Shown in pieces: positions 11,223 to 22,640 of a DNA stretch of 64,000 bases. Positions within the stretch are counted from its first letter, which is position 1. Each line of letters begins with the position of its first letter. The stretch is from Tetrapyrgos nigripes. Lineage: Eukaryota > Basidiomycota > Agaricomycetes > Agaricales > Campanellaceae. Below the pieces are notes generated by a model, which did not search any database, was not told where the DNA came from, and was given only the letters and a program-made list of their open reading frames with translations. The DNA lies in contig JAACJM010000106.1 in assembly GCA_013368315.1 (NCBI GenBank), positions 62,001 to 126,000 of the forward strand, in the 5' to 3' direction. The position numbers were made by a program, and so were the translations under genes.

Positions 11223-11593
11223 TGTTGAATTAGCCAGTCATATGTAGCCATCAATGCCTGATGCATAGAACAATAGTAATGATACCATCAGTAATTTTGT
11301 TACAAATATATATAGATACATCAATTATACACATTACAGTAGTCATATGTATTCATACAGACTGTTCTCGTACAAAAGTACTTACAGCCACAATCCGGGT
11401 ATCACATGTATTTGACCCCTCTCAAAGGTATAAAAGGGCTCATAGATAGCCATCCAAATAACAAGTTTTACACTTAACTCTCATCGCTTTACAAGCCTCT
11501 TACAAGCTCTAACAAGCCTAACTCATCCCCCAGGTAAGTACAGGAGTTGCCACTCCACTTTTAGTGTATGGTTTGTACCATGCCTGCTCAACA
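11223..11593 (+). mobile_element. probable solo Copia-type LTR
   Basis: It begins TGTTGAATTAGCC and ends GCCTGCTCAACA. The flanks CGTCT (11218-11222) and CATCT (11594-11598) match at 4 of 5 bases, as a decayed 5-bp target duplication would. It shares with the LTRs at 44029 and 63646 a TATAAAAGGGCT box (near 11430), CTAACAAGC runs and CCCCAGGTAAGTA (11528-11540). No gag or pol sequence follows, so a solo LTR left by LTR recombination is the simplest reading. Confidence 0.75.
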
Positions 11594-12477
11594 CATCTAA
11601 GATACTTACATACAAGCCTTTATACCTCAAAATGCCATTTATGTGGTGTAGAGCACACACTTGGCTTAAACAGTAGATGTAGACACAGTAGCAATAGACA
11701 GAAGACAATGAGAAAATAGTCCCAAGATGAAGTTAATATTGAGTAAGGCAATAGTACAAGAGATGCTCACCTAGTCCCAAGACAAAAGGTCAAGATGGGG
11801 ACTAAGGAGTTACAAACCTAGGTTTATATACACAAAACAGAGGACAAGGCAGTAGTGGTAGAATCAAAGGAAAAGATGGTGACTGGATGAGGCAGTGAAA
11901 GGAATCAGAGAACCGTCTGAAATGAAAGGGATGTGGGCCCACACCCCTTTCATCAACTGTTTGGAAGGGACAAGGACAGAATGCAGGTCAGGATGCTTGA
12001 AGGAATATAGCAACTGCTCAGTAGGAGCTAAAAGGATGACACATCACACAAAGAAGATGGTCAAGGGAGACAGAGATACTGTGCAGTCAAAGCATCCTAA
12101 TTTCCCCACAGTGCTCTAAACAACGCCTTTAAATGACCTGATGAGTGGAGGTAGCCATGATGATTTAGAGAGTGGCTCTTGATGACTTTTGAGGGCTGCT
12201 GAGGGAAGGTTGTGCTAGTGGGCCTGTGTCATCAACAGTGACAAGGGCAGTGGGTTGCAATGTTGAAGATGCTGACATGTCATCCTTGGACTGAGTGACA
12301 AGTCTAGACTGATCATTTGATTGTCAGCATCATAGAGACCAGCAATAGAAATCTGCAGGCATGGAAAAGTTACAATTGAATTGCAAAGGTCATCTAAGTT
12401 AATTAACTCAGCCTAAAGGCCTCATAACATAGATAGCTGGTAGTGACCGGGTAAGTCAAGGAAGGTCAAGGGTCATG
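11594..12477. other. no recognised gene
   Basis: Repeat-like, TE-derived-looking sequence. Open frames are short and without domain character. Confidence 0.35.
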
Positions 12478-12850
12478 TCATTTGTACCCAGGATCTTGAC
12501 ATTGACTGTCCAACACTACAAGCTGCCCACCGTCGCTTTTGCTGATGCAAAAATATATGTTTAGAACTGTACAGTACCTCGGAAAAGCTCGGATGCCACC
12601 TGTCGGTTGGTAGGTTGCAAGAAGGGCCATCCGCATCTGAGTCCGAAGCAGCAATCGCTCGGATGGCGCCAGATCATCTGATCCGGTAGGAGCCCTAATT
12701 ATAATGAGTTTGATAACGGGAATGAAAATGAAATGATGTGTACCTTCATCATCTATGTTCGAAACCGTCAACATTCCCTCACAGTCCAGTACTAGCCAGT
12801 ACTCCACCTGCAACAGCTGCTGCCATTCCTACCTTTCACCCCTCTTGTGT
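12478..12850 (-). CDS. unrecognised small multi-exon ORF
   Basis: Open minus-strand sequence is broken by two intron-like gaps (12695-12743, GTACAC...TTAG; 12536-12577, GTACTG...AAAG). The first exon reads EYWLVLDCEGMLTVSNIDDE. Depending on which junctions are used, the C-terminus differs, so no product is proposed. The 5' end is unresolved. Confidence 0.28.
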
Positions 12851-12999
12851 AGTTCTTTCGACTTTTAGATATGTATAAATACCTCTCTACCTCTCTCATT
12901 GTTGATTGTACCCTAGCTTGGAAAAACGGAGATAAAAAATGGCGTAGACATCCTGGCGGCAAAATAGTGCCTATATATGGCAAAGTCAGGCACGCAAAA

Positions 13000-13281
13000 T
13001 CACGCGGATGACCTTTTAGCGACGCTTAGCACTGAATCGATAACCGTCGACTCATTCCTCAGTACTTTCGCAGTTCCCTCATTGTATGCGGCAATCATTC
13101 GAGTAGAGAGCTCTAGTGTCATGAGGAAATCCCAGGGCACCAGACTGCAAGGAATCTCCAGCATACACGCAAAACCAGCTACATAGCCAATGGAACGAAA
13201 CTCGGCCAATGACTGCCGAATTTCTGCTGATCCAGCGGGCATTTCAGACTCGGGGTCTGGAAGGAGTCTTGGTTCATCCAT
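13000..13281 (-). CDS. small hypothetical protein, 93 aa
   Basis: A single uninterrupted ORF from ATG 13281 with balanced, globular composition (MDEPRLLPDPESEM..., SIGYVAGFACMLEI, PWDFLMTLELSTRMIAAYN). A TATATA motif sits about 170 bp upstream (near 13445). No domain recognised. The codon pattern and lack of low complexity make it more credible than neighbouring open frames. Confidence 0.42.
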   Translation of the reverse strand: MDEPRLLPDPESEMPAGSAEIRQSLAEFRSIGYVAGFACMLEIPCSLVPWDFLMTLELSTRMIAAYNEGTAKVLRNESTVIDSVLSVAKRSSA

Positions 13282-13570
13282 ATGAGGAATAGCGAAGTGA
13301 TTAAACGAAGATAAAGGTAAAATGGATTAAACGAAGGTGGTGGTAAGAGGTAAAGATTGGAATTGCAATAAGCGGAGGTAAGAATACACGGAGGTAAGTA
13401 CGAAACAAGTAAATCTAAGCGGACTCTGGTGCCTGGGATTTCCGTATATAGGCAATAGATAAGGAGTGATAAGGAGTTTTCATGTCTACGCCAACTTTCA
13501 TCTCTGTTTTTCCAAGTGCTCCCTACGGCTAATTGTGCCCTATTGTACCATACAAAACTGGGGAAAGGGG

Positions 13571-13600
13571 CCACTGCTTCGCATGGCAAGTTACGAGGCC
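13571..13600 (+). repeat. dispersed hairpin repeat, copy 2
   Basis: CCACTGCTTCGCATGGCA followed by AGTTACGAGGCC; flanked by ACTGGGGAAAGGGG on the left, as in the copy at 21815. Confidence 0.7.
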
Positions 13601-14501
13601 CATCTCCCTTGACAATATATCATTGACAAAATTTTCATTCCTATATTGACTGCTATGTACGTAGTAGCTACCAAGAGTGTCTCATGAGTGAATTAAGCAC
13701 GGATTATCAAGAAGAGCGAACACGAATTGTGAGAAACGGCACCATGCAAAAACCCAATTGATACCCTATGTCAACATCTCAATGTGCCTTTTCAGCAACA
13801 AAAAATCCTCAGCAACAGTCTTGAAGTGAAGAACCACAGTAGGGTACTTCTAGCATAGCAGTGAATAATAAATTTGCGGATGTAAAGCTTCCTGTCACAC
13901 GAAAAACAAATACTTAGTACATAGAGACGGAGACGAAAAAATCAAATGAGAATGTACCACTGCTATTTCCGGAAGACTGAGAGGTTGTAGGTGATGGATG
14001 GCGGTAGGCTAGATGCATTGTTATGGTGGAAGGCAAGGGGGTCCGGGCCAGAGAATCCCGTACCGGGGCTAGGTAGGTAGGTTCCCTGGCGAAGCCCTTA
14101 AATTTTTTTTTTTTACTGACTCATTTGGAGCTGGCAAGCATGCTGGCGGGTGTCAATCTGGTGAGCTGTGAAGTTAAACACGTAAATATATGCTCACCAG
14201 ATGTTTTTTGACAATTACGCAGTATCTCTAAGCGCGAGCCGGGTAAGGTTCCGACTATCCGGCAAAGCACGAGACTTGAGGTCATGTGCACATACTATAT
14301 TTGGCAGGTAAATTCGTGTGAACTTACCTTATATAGAAGGTAAGGTAGGTAGGTTCCTCAACCGAGGCACTTAATTTTTTTCCGACCCCCTTGGGGGAAG
14401 GAGGGAGTGAACGAGACATAGGTGGGTTAGACGCAGAGAAAGACACGGAAGGACACCCCAGCATAGACCCAACCCTCTCCCCAAGAGGCCCAGCAACCTT
14501 T
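13601..14501. other. no gene; two T-rich GGTAGGTAGGTTCC segments
   Basis: GGTAGGTAGGTTCCCTGG (about 14080) and GGTAGGTAGGTTCCTCAA (about 14345) are each followed within 25 bp by a T run. They may be 3' ends of a short interspersed element, but no complete unit was delimited. Confidence 0.35.
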
Positions 14502-14511
14502 TTAGCACCGT

Positions 14512-15196
14512 CTAAATCCTTCCAGCGGTTTGCTGGGCACTAGCCAACACTTCTTGTGCCTTTTTTGAGCAGCTTCTACTTGGGCGTTGGACGCTCCTGA
14601 CCACGATCCCGACGATGAGGAAGCAAAGCGGAAGAACGAGCGGGACGGGGAGGGGAATGACGGACAGCTCGCAAGGCGGGGTGTAACATCGTAGACCGGT
14701 ACGGGGTATTTCGTGTGAGACGGAGGAGCGTTGTGACGGATCCCAACTTCGGCAAATATCATCGCTCAGTGCTCGTGAGCGCTGTATCCAACCAGCGGAT
14801 TTGTTGCCCTTTTCAGGGTGGACGTTGAAGAGGTACTTGATAATCAGGACAGCGCAAACGAGGTGAAGTAAGTAGCGGTAGTATGGGCGACTTGGTCTGA
14901 ACAATGGATCTAAATATCTGAGAACGAAGTTAGGCTGAAGAAAGACAACAAAAATACGCATGTAAAGGATGAACAAGTCCTCACTATTCGTATACTCAGG
15001 CACACAGTATCCAGGAGCCTTCTCGGTGCCTTCATGCAACTGCAAAACCCTACTAAGTATGTACTCGGTTGCAAATTGTCTTTGCCCGCTTCAGCATGAG
15101 AATGTTCTCCACAACTATGTGCTCCTTCAGCACCTGATCAACGATAGCTTTGGTAGCAGCCGTTGTACGGGTAGTAATTTGAATAGCGTAGCCCAT
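14512..15196 (-). CDS. hypothetical membrane protein
   Basis: A minus-strand frame open from about 15039 to the TAG at 14512 has three hydrophobic stretches (FILYMRIFVVFL, YLLHLVCAVLIIKYLF, LPVPLVLPLCFLIVGIVV), so a membrane protein is likely if it is expressed. A good upstream exon (ATG 15196 to 15065, 44 codons, MGYAIQITTRTTAATK) is separated by only 25 bp that contain an in-frame stop and look like GT...TTTTGCAG. That is too short for a normal intron, so the 5' structure is uncertain or the gene is damaged. No family recognised. Confidence 0.38.
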
Positions 15197-15499
15197 GCAA
15201 AAAAAAGGAGAGGTTGAGGAAGAAAGGGTTTTATGAGTGGAAGTGAGTCATTCTGTATACGTTGGGGGTACGTCAGCTCTTCTTCTGCTGGACACTGAGG
15301 ATATGAATAATTAAGACATGACACAAGGGGGGATCCATCCATCTTTGCTTGGATTAGGCCATGCCAGTCGTGAAATGCGAAGGGTGGAGACAGGGAGACA
15401 GGGAAGAGGTTTACACGCTGGCAACACATCAACGGTCCAGACCGATTCTAGAATCTCGGTTTGTCGGGAAGAGTAGACACCGAAAAAGGGGTGGGAGTT

Positions 15500-15562
15500 T
15501 GAGGTCGTGGTAAAATTTTCGAGGTCGACATAAGTTAACTCGGCCCTAAAGGGGCCTCGTAA
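15500..15562 (+). repeat. GAGGTCGACATAAG repeat, + copy
   Basis: Contains GAGGTCGACATAAGTTAACT followed by CGGCCCTAAAGGGGCCTCGTAAT. An inverted copy lies at 35787-35875, including the neighbouring GGTAAAATTTT and TTTGAGGT motifs. Confidence 0.65.
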
Positions 15563-15711
15563 TATCAAGTCTAATGGTAGGCTGTAGCTTAATAAAGGTT
15601 CGGCCCTTGCCGCTAGCGGCAATACCTCACCTTCATTTATCATGACGAGGGAAATGTGGCTAATACATCATTTCTAATGATCGTTATTACTGTCTGTCTA
15701 CGAGAGACTAG

Positions 15712-15742
15712 CCATCGCTGCGCATGGCACGATAACGAGGCC
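15712..15742 (+). repeat. dispersed hairpin repeat, copy 3
   Basis: CCATCGCTGCGCATGGCA then CGATAACGAGGCC. The 21 bases just upstream, CTGTCTGTCTACGAGAGACTA, recur at about 49932. Confidence 0.55.
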
Positions 15743-16305
15743 CAAAATCTGTGAAGAAACGGCATACCGGCATGATCGGAGCTTGCCGACTGAATAGAGG
15801 ACCTAACGAGCACAGCCACACGCCGGAACGTCAGATTATAAGTAAGAACGAGACCCTACTAAGGGCCTTGTAATGGCCCTCACTCGCACGTCGCCGCTCG
15901 TAATAACAGTCAGTCACTTGGTCAGTCAGCGCTATTCAGCAATTAGTCAGCTTAGGAATCAAAATTATAATATTAGCTAGGATAAGACCGCATTAGGGGG
16001 GTGTACAGCTGCGGTTAGCCCTTTTGACAGCTTTTGAAGTGACTGTCTGAATGACGACTTACTACAACGCACTAGCCGCCACGCGTCTGCACAATATCCT
16101 TCAGCAACTTTGATTTCGCCTATGCATGGATGAGTAATAGCCAGCTCACTAATCCGATCGATATCACTGACTTGTCTAGGATTTGTCACTGAGGCTCAAC
16201 GTCAAATCACGCTGGTTGCAATGAACTCCCAAGCACCTCATAAGACGACTAGTATTTAACTCTCGCACATTACCTGTCCTCCGACAAGTTACAACTCACC
16301 CCACC
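15743..16305. other. intergenic, upstream of the MDR gene
   Basis: No exon or repeat delimited. The last 50 bp (CTCGCACATTACC...CCCCACC) form the pyrimidine-rich leader typical of a fungal start region. Confidence 0.35.
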
Positions 16306-17570
16306 ATGTCTGAACAGAAAGCCCTCGTACTCGAAAGCAAGCAAGGTCGTTTCGTGGTTTCAACGCGTTCCAAGCCGAACGTGGTACCGGCTGGAGAACT
16401 CTTGGTCAAGATCAAAGCCTCTGCGCTCAACCCCGTCGAGTGGAAGGTCCAAGCCTTTGGCATGTTTATCGAGAAATATCCTGCGGTGTTGGGAAGTGAT
16501 ATCGCTGGTGATGTTGAGACAGTTGGTGAGGGAGTGACCGGATTTAGCAAGGGAGACCGAGTGTACGTCGTTCTTTTCTGAACAGTTTTTGGTAACTGAA
16601 CAACGTTCAGTCTTTTTCAGGGTTCCTTTGCCAATAATGACTACGCAGGATTCCAGCAGTATGCTCTTGTTCCGGCTGAGATTGCTGCCAAGGCGAGTCT
16701 TCCTCGATAGCTGCTCCATAATATACAGGTCATATAACTGACTATATGCGCTCTTAGATTCCAGGAAACATCTCATACACTCAAGCAGCTTCTGTACCAG
16801 TAGGCCTGACTACGGCTTCTGTAGGTCTATTCGCAAACGAGCCAGCTGGTGTTGGTCTCAACCCGTCTTTCGACGCGAACGTCAGACATTCCGGGCCAAC
16901 AATGGTGATTGGTGGAAGCACATCCGTAGGGCAATTTTGTAGGTACCCTACCTTATATCTTCTTTGCTTCATTCACTCGTTACAACACACCAGCTATCCA
17001 ACTACTCCGTCTTGTCAAGTTTTCGCCCATCATCGCCTACGCCTCAGCCCACCAGTTCGATTACCTCAAATCACTCGGAGCAACCGAGTTTATAGACAGA
17101 AAACAAGTCTCCTTCTCCGACCTCCCCGCAGCCGTGAAGAAGATTACCTCTGAACCCGTTAAAGTGGTGTACGACGCCTTCAGTTCGGCTGACTCCCAGC
17201 AAGCTGGATACGATACTTTGGCTGACGGCGGTACAGTTATCGTCACGACTGGAGACCAAGTTAAGAACAAGGTTGACGGGAAGAAGGTCCTGGCTGTCTG
17301 GGGTAGCGCTCGTCCGCCTCTTAATCGCGAGTTTGGGAAGGTTCAGTATAGGAATTTGACCAAGTACCTTCAGGAAGGGACCATTGTTGTATGTTGCTTT
17401 GCTAGTCTGGTTTTCTGGTAGAGTTTGCTTACTATTTGCGTCTGTCATAGCCGAACAGGACTGAAGAGCTTCCAAATGGGTTGGCTGGGATTCCTGATGG
17501 TCTGGAGAGATTGAAAAACAACCAAGTTAGTGGCACTAAGTTGATTTCACTTCCTCAGGAGACTGCATGA
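16306..17570 (+). CDS. MDR-family trans-enoyl reductase / quinone-oxidoreductase-like enzyme
   Basis: NADPH-dependent medium-chain reductase without zinc-ligand signatures (family inference). Five exons: 16306-16562, 16611-16692, 16758-16938, 16994-17388 and 17451-17570, giving 344 residues, the normal length. The GroES-like N-terminal domain has SALNPVEWK and VLGSDIAGDVE; the Rossmann domain has the nucleotide motif VIGGSTSVGQF near residue 165. FANNDYAGFQQYALVPAE marks the trans-enoyl-reductase-like subgroup often seen beside fungal polyketide genes or alone; no polyketide synthase is in this window. The second intron begins GC (GCGAGT), the others GT. The Harbinger element starts 34 bp after the stop. 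Confidence 0.88.
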
Positions 17571-17861
17571 TTTGGACGGTGCTAGCAGAAAATATAATTA
17601 CAATAGGGGGGTCAGAGTTCGACGATTCAGGGTTCGTTCCAGTTTTTGTGGAACAGACCTGAATCGTCGTTTCGCACGGAGCGACTCCTGAGTCGCTCCG
17701 TGCGCGAAACGTGTTCCGCCTTGCAACGATTCACCTGCGCTCCTTTGCTTCAGATTATATAATTCTTATTTGTTGCAAAATATGGAATAAAATTTTTCAA
17801 ATTTCTAGACTTACAGTCTGTGCCGATTTATCTTATCCTACGACAGACCACCATACAAAAT

Positions 17862-19485
17862 ATGTCCTCTAAAGAGGCTGACAACCCTCCTTCCTCTCGC
17901 ACGCGCCGCACTAAGGCCACACCAAAAGATACCACCGGAAGTACGGCAACCAAAAAGTCCCGGAAGTCAAAGAAGAAGGATACGGAGTCGTCATCTGCGG
18001 ACACGAAAGGCCTAGGGTAAGCCTACTATCTGCTGTTGGAATGGAATAATATACTCACATCAGAGCAGCGACATAGACTGGGTTGCTGATGACCACAAAC
18101 TTTCATTTACGCTGCTCGCTCGCCTCATGGAAGACGAAGTAATCAAAGAGGGACTTTTTCCCGGTCCTGGTGCCAACCAGTCGACAGCTAAGGGTGGCGG
18201 TCTCAATAAAATTGACCACCAGTTCAAGCTCTTCGTTGCGATATTTGGTGAAGACGAGGAATGGAAATCTAAAATTGCAGAGGCGACAAATCAAGATCCG
18301 AAGAAAAAAACCGCGGCATCCCATCTACGCACTCAGTTGGCTGCCAAAGTCAAGAACAGGCTCAGCAAGTAAGTCTTTCATTATGAGCAAAGAATTGTGT
18401 GTGACTTACATCTTCAACAAAGAATGGCTGCACTCACGCGCATGATAAAGGATGGACTTGGGAAGACTGGCGAGGGATTCCGTTCGGTTGCTGATATCGA
18501 CCTGAAGCAGAACAACAAAATTACGACTATCTGGAGTACGTGATCAGTGCTCTTGCTCAGAAAGTACTCTCACTCACTTCTCACAGACAAACATGGGAAG
18601 AATGCACCCTGGTTTTTCGAAATGCGAGACCTGATTGGGGAGCGGCCAAGTTCCAACCCAGTGGGACTTGGTAATGGCGAGAGTGACGTCGATTTTTCAA
18701 TCCTGGGGGTCGATAAGGATGCTGAGGCCGAGGCTGAGGAAGTGGACCTAGAAATTGATGACGGACTTGAAGAAGAAGTTGATGAATTGGCAGACAATGA
18801 AATGGAGGATGAGCTTGATATTGATGGCGTCGGGTCCGAGACAGAGTCAGTAGGGGCTCAGAGTGATGAGGAAGAAGAGACGCACCCTTTCCAGTCCACT
18901 GCCAAGTCCCGTGCCAAAAACCGCACCGTTACTTCTACCAAAAAAACACACAAGCCCAAAGCACCCGCACAAGCTCCAGCCCACCCAGTCACTGCCGTCA
19001 ACACAAAGCCTCCCAAGAAGACCAAACATGAAGAGTTTGCAGATATTGCAAAAGCAGAGCTTGACTTGGATAAAGTCCGGGCACAGGCAGACTTGCAGAA
19101 AGCGAAGGGAACGGTAGAGCTGAAGATTTTGAGAGAGAAGAGGAAATTGCAAGAGGAAAAGGCGAGAGTGGAAGAGATGAAGTTGAGATACGAGGATAAA
19201 AGGCATAAACATGAGCTCCGCATGGCTATTTTGCGGAGTCGTGTTGGCGGCAGTGTCGACGTTCTAAATGGAAACAGCCTATCCAACAACAGGTTTTCTC
19301 ATGGTTCTATGATGGCGGGTTCGTCCACAGGTAGCAGTGATGACCCCTTCTATCAAGACTCTAGTTCCCCAGCTGCTTCCAACTCGGGATGGCTTTCTGA
19401 CCATACTCGCTCCTCTCCAAGTCCATTCAGTGGTGAATTGGATTTTGATACGTTTATGTCTACTACCAACTACAACAGCGGCTAG
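17862..19485 (+). CDS. Harbinger accessory (DNA-binding) protein, 489 aa
   Basis: Four exons with matching phases: 17862-18016, 18066-18368, 18423-18535 and 18587-19485. The N-terminus is basic (RRTKATPKD, KKSRKSKKKD). A globular region follows with IDWVADDHKLSFTLLARLM and NAPWFFEMRDLIGERP, the arrangement of Myb/SANT-like modules with a C-terminal tryptophan motif. Then come an acidic tract, a Lys/Pro stretch and a coiled coil (residues about 340-410, ADLQKAKGTVELKILREKRK) and a Ser-rich tail. In Harbinger elements such a partner helps the transposase enter the nucleus and bind the ends (family knowledge). The domain name is inferred from shape. Confidence 0.78.
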
Positions 19486-19541
19486 TACTATATGGCTCGC
19501 AAAAAGCATAGAATTAGACTTAGTATAGCAAATAGAAATTG

Positions 19542-21494
19542 TTAGACATCCACTCCAAATTCTCTAAGATACCTGACTTGTCTACTTCGGTCTGATGTAT
19601 CCTTCCAATCAAAGAGAGCATCCTTCAAGTCTTCCCGCTTTTGCCGACCCTTTGAAAGGCGTTGCCGCCTCTCAGTCCAGCTTTCCCTGACACATTCCGC
19701 AACTCCCTCACCCAAAGGATTTTCTGACTCATCATGCTCTATGCCCTCTGCCAGAAAAGGGTCTCGCATGATCGGGTCTTCACTGTAGTCCCCTTCCGCA
19801 TACCGTTCTTCAGCTTCACAAGTCATTGCAAAGTTGTGGGTCACAACACACCCCAGCCCCCAGTATGTTGCGAGTTTGTGAGACGACTCATCGGTGATGC
19901 TAATGCGAAGGTCTTTGAGAGATGAAAAACGGCCCTTCAGGAAGCCGATAGCGTGTTCAGACCTGATACGAATCATGGAGACTTGATGGTTGAAGACCTC
20001 GTTCTGAGGTAAATCTTTCTCAGGACGTTTGTATGGTGCAACCACCTTTTCGGATATCTGGTAAAGTGTAAGTAATTTTAGAGCATATATCTTAATACTA
20101 CAATAGAGGACGTACCGGGTATGCTGAGTCGGCCCACACCCATTCCCCACATCTGACGAGTGTAGCAATCAGCTGCTTGATGCGAGTCATCTCCCAGGCT
20201 GTCGCATCATGGGTGCTGCCGGTGTATCCATATCCAACATCGATGATGCAGAGGTTGGGAAGGGAAACGATCTAGAGTAGAAAGTACCCGTCAGTAGAGT
20301 AAGTAGAGGCCGAAAGCAGCGACATACCTGAAAATTTAGTGAATAGTTACATTTTCGATCAAAATAGCTCTCGCCGTACCAGTAAGGACGATTAAACAAA
20401 GGTACCAAGGTGCCGTCAACAAGGCACCAGCCATTCCTCCATGCTGGACATGAACGCCTTTCAACCCAAGCCTTTGCCTCCTCCCTTTCCTCCTCTGTTG
20501 GCATGCACAAATTTTCCGCAAGCATGTCACTCCGCAGCAATGCTGCTAATACCCTCTTCGTCACCAAAACTACAGTGCCTTTACCAACGCCTGCCCAACG
20601 CCTGACTGCATCCAATCCTGCGGCATTTCCATAGTGTCCAAACCGATAGAGAGCTATTGCGAGTTGGTCTGCAACAGGCATTTGACCGTTAGATGAGTGG
20701 TTGGTGAAGATAGTGTCATTTTGGATGCGCTCCACAAGACGGTCAAAGGTGTATGGTGAGACACGAAGGCACTGACGGAAATCCTTCAGCTGATGAAGCT
20801 TGGAATGAGTGAGGATGAATGGCAACTGAGGAGGGGCCTTGACATGGATTTTGCGGGGAATGGTGTAACGATGTGCATACATTGCAGATAACTCTTGCTG
20901 GACACATAGCCGTACTCGCCTAGTCCTATTCCTATCACTCCGAGCACCTCCTGTGGCCATATCCATGTCCCAGTCATCTAGATCCATATCCTCCTCTTCT
21001 GATTCTTCATCATCTGCGTCACTGCCCATCATACCACTCTCTGAATCCGACATCTCCTCTACATCAAAACCCACAGTCAGCTCCACTTCCAAAGCTGCAG
21101 AAGAAGCCATCAACGAGACTTCCCGCACTATGATATCCAGCTCTACATCCTCCAAAACTTGCTGAAAGAAATCTGAGCCAACGTAGTCTGAGTCAGACTC
21201 AGAGCCTCTGTTGTCAGACCCATGGGAGCTTGATGTAGAAGAGGCTTCAGATGAGGACTGGGAGATGAGGCTATTCCGAGAGGTACTTGCACTGGATGTG
21301 GTGGTAGTGTCAGAATCTGAACTGGTGGAAACAGTACTAGTGTTTGATGCCGGTGTTGCATGTTTGTACAGCCTCTTCCTGGCTACTCGTTGTCGTATAC
21401 GAACTTGGCGTAAGCGTGTAGCATGGAATTGGAGAAAAGTATTGACTAGGTGATCAGCACGGCGTTGCCGTGAGTTGTCGTACTTGCTGGGCAT
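19542..21494 (-). CDS. Harbinger DDE transposase (HARBI1-like), 612 aa
   Basis: Three exons, 20328-21494, 20116-20271 and 19542-20057, each a whole number of codons, with GT-AG introns of 56 and 58 bp. The first 190 residues are Ser/Asp/Glu-rich and disordered-looking. The middle has a helix-turn-helix-like segment (LAIALYRFGHYGNAAGLDAV). The catalytic triad is readable: Asp in LVDGTLVPLF, Asp in VWADSAYP and Glu in RSEHAIGFLKGRF. It cuts and reinserts the element (family knowledge). No internal stop or frameshift. The Met at 21494 follows an in-frame TTG and is the first ATG. Confidence 0.92.
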
Positions 21495-21814
21495 CAAGAA
21501 CTGTGAGAAATAAAATTTTATGTCCTAAAATACGCTAAAATAACTTGGGCAGATATGTAAGCTATGTAGGTAGAATCGTCGTCTGGAACGAGCAGTAGAA
21601 CGTTGCGCTGAATTGGCGGTCAAAGTTGGAACGTCGATTCACGTCGTTTCGAGTCTCTGGAACGAGTTGCGGAACGGAACCCGGATCGTCAAACTTTGAC
21701 CCCCCCTAATATATGTGCTACTACGAAGCCCCTTATCTGGAGCAGTAGTGAAACGTGTATTTTACTATGTATGGGGTCCCACGTGTGGCTATGCAATTTG
21801 ACTGGGGAAAGGTG

Positions 21815-21845
21815 CCACTACTTCGCATGGCAGGATACGAGGCCC
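21815..21845 (+). repeat. dispersed hairpin repeat, copy 4
   Basis: CCACTACTTCGCATGGCA then GGATACGAGGCCC. The immediate flanks ACTGGGGAAAGG and CCTTTCCAGT are inverted copies of each other, so the whole unit can fold. Confidence 0.7.
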
Positions 21846-21989
21846 TTTCCAGTGAACATTTCTTTGAAAGTAAGGGAATATAGCCATTGAAATATATAGA
21901 TGTACGCCACTCAGGGATTCACCGAGGAAGGATCCTGGACAGATGAGCTCAGTGCGATAGTAAGGTAAACATAAGACACACACACCGGC

Positions 21990-22262
21990 GTTCCAAGGTA
22001 TTACCCCAAGATAACCTGGTCCATCCGTGTCCTTCCACCGCATTCCAATCTCTTCATGGTACTCGACTCCCGTGCTAGCAATATTGGGCAAGATCAGCAA
22101 CTCGTCCTTTTGCATCATATAACCTGATAAATTCCTCCCTTCCTCCCACAAAGCATCCACACGATTGTACTCGTGCCAGTGGTCGTAATTATTACGCTCC
22201 TTCATTTCTCCAGCCTCTCCAAAATACGTATTCATAAGATTGCCGTCTCGTGCCAGTGCCAT
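21990..22262 (-). CDS. N-terminal exon of an unrecognised gene, or relic
   Basis: ATG 22262 opens a coding-like exon (MALARDGNLMNTYFGEAGEM, HEYNRVDALWEEGRN, DELLILPNIAST) followed by a possible GTGTGT donor near 21986. Downstream lies only the hairpin repeat, so the 3' end may be lost. A competing + strand frame (22240-22563, LDLEDLGVSLSFINSPKKVQ) overlaps it head-on; only one can be real and I could not decide. Confidence 0.3.
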
Positions 22263-22640
22263 GGTGCCTCAACAGCGTGCCTCACAGCTTCATCGAGAAA
22301 GAAGGCTTTTTTGTGTCCAGGATTGGTCCAGGAAGAAGCTGGAGCCCGAAATAAAATCAGCAGTGGCCATTCAGAAGCCTTTGTTTGGTCATTCCCCCAG
22401 ATCGTACGATGGTCGTCGCGCAGAGATAACCATAGGTAGTAATTTCCTTTCGAAAGTGAATGGACCTGGATTGGATCTGGAAGATCTGGGTGTTTCGCTG
22501 TCGTTCATCAATTCGCCCAAGAAAGTTCAGCGCAGTCTTGATGTACGTTGCAAGCTATCATGAATACGCTTGAGATATATCCGGACAGGATGTTAGCGCT
22601 TCGGATAAATCCAAAACGTGATTTTATTTCTGTGCTTACG

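Larger units (their letters stand above)
17605..21707. mobile_element. PIF/Harbinger transposon, structurally complete, 4103 bp
   Basis: Terminal inverted repeats of about 35 bp: AGGGGGGTCAGAGTTCGACG on the left, AGGGGGGGTCAAAGTTTGAC (reverse complement) on the right. The 3-bp direct repeat AAT flanks both ends (17602-17604, 21708-21710). It carries the two genes usual for this superfamily, a DDE transposase on the minus strand and a DNA-binding partner on the plus strand, convergent with 56 bp between their stops. Both reading frames splice without defects, so the element may still be active or very recent. Confidence 0.9.

Noticed and set aside
13179..13589. 136-codon minus frame starting in the hairpin repeat
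   Set aside because: It begins inside the dispersed repeat and overlaps the more credible 93-codon ORF in another frame.
14220..14400. Possible pol III promoter (GGTTCCGACT) followed by a T run, SINE-like
   Set aside because: The B-box match is poor, there is no A box at the right distance, and no second full copy was found in the window.
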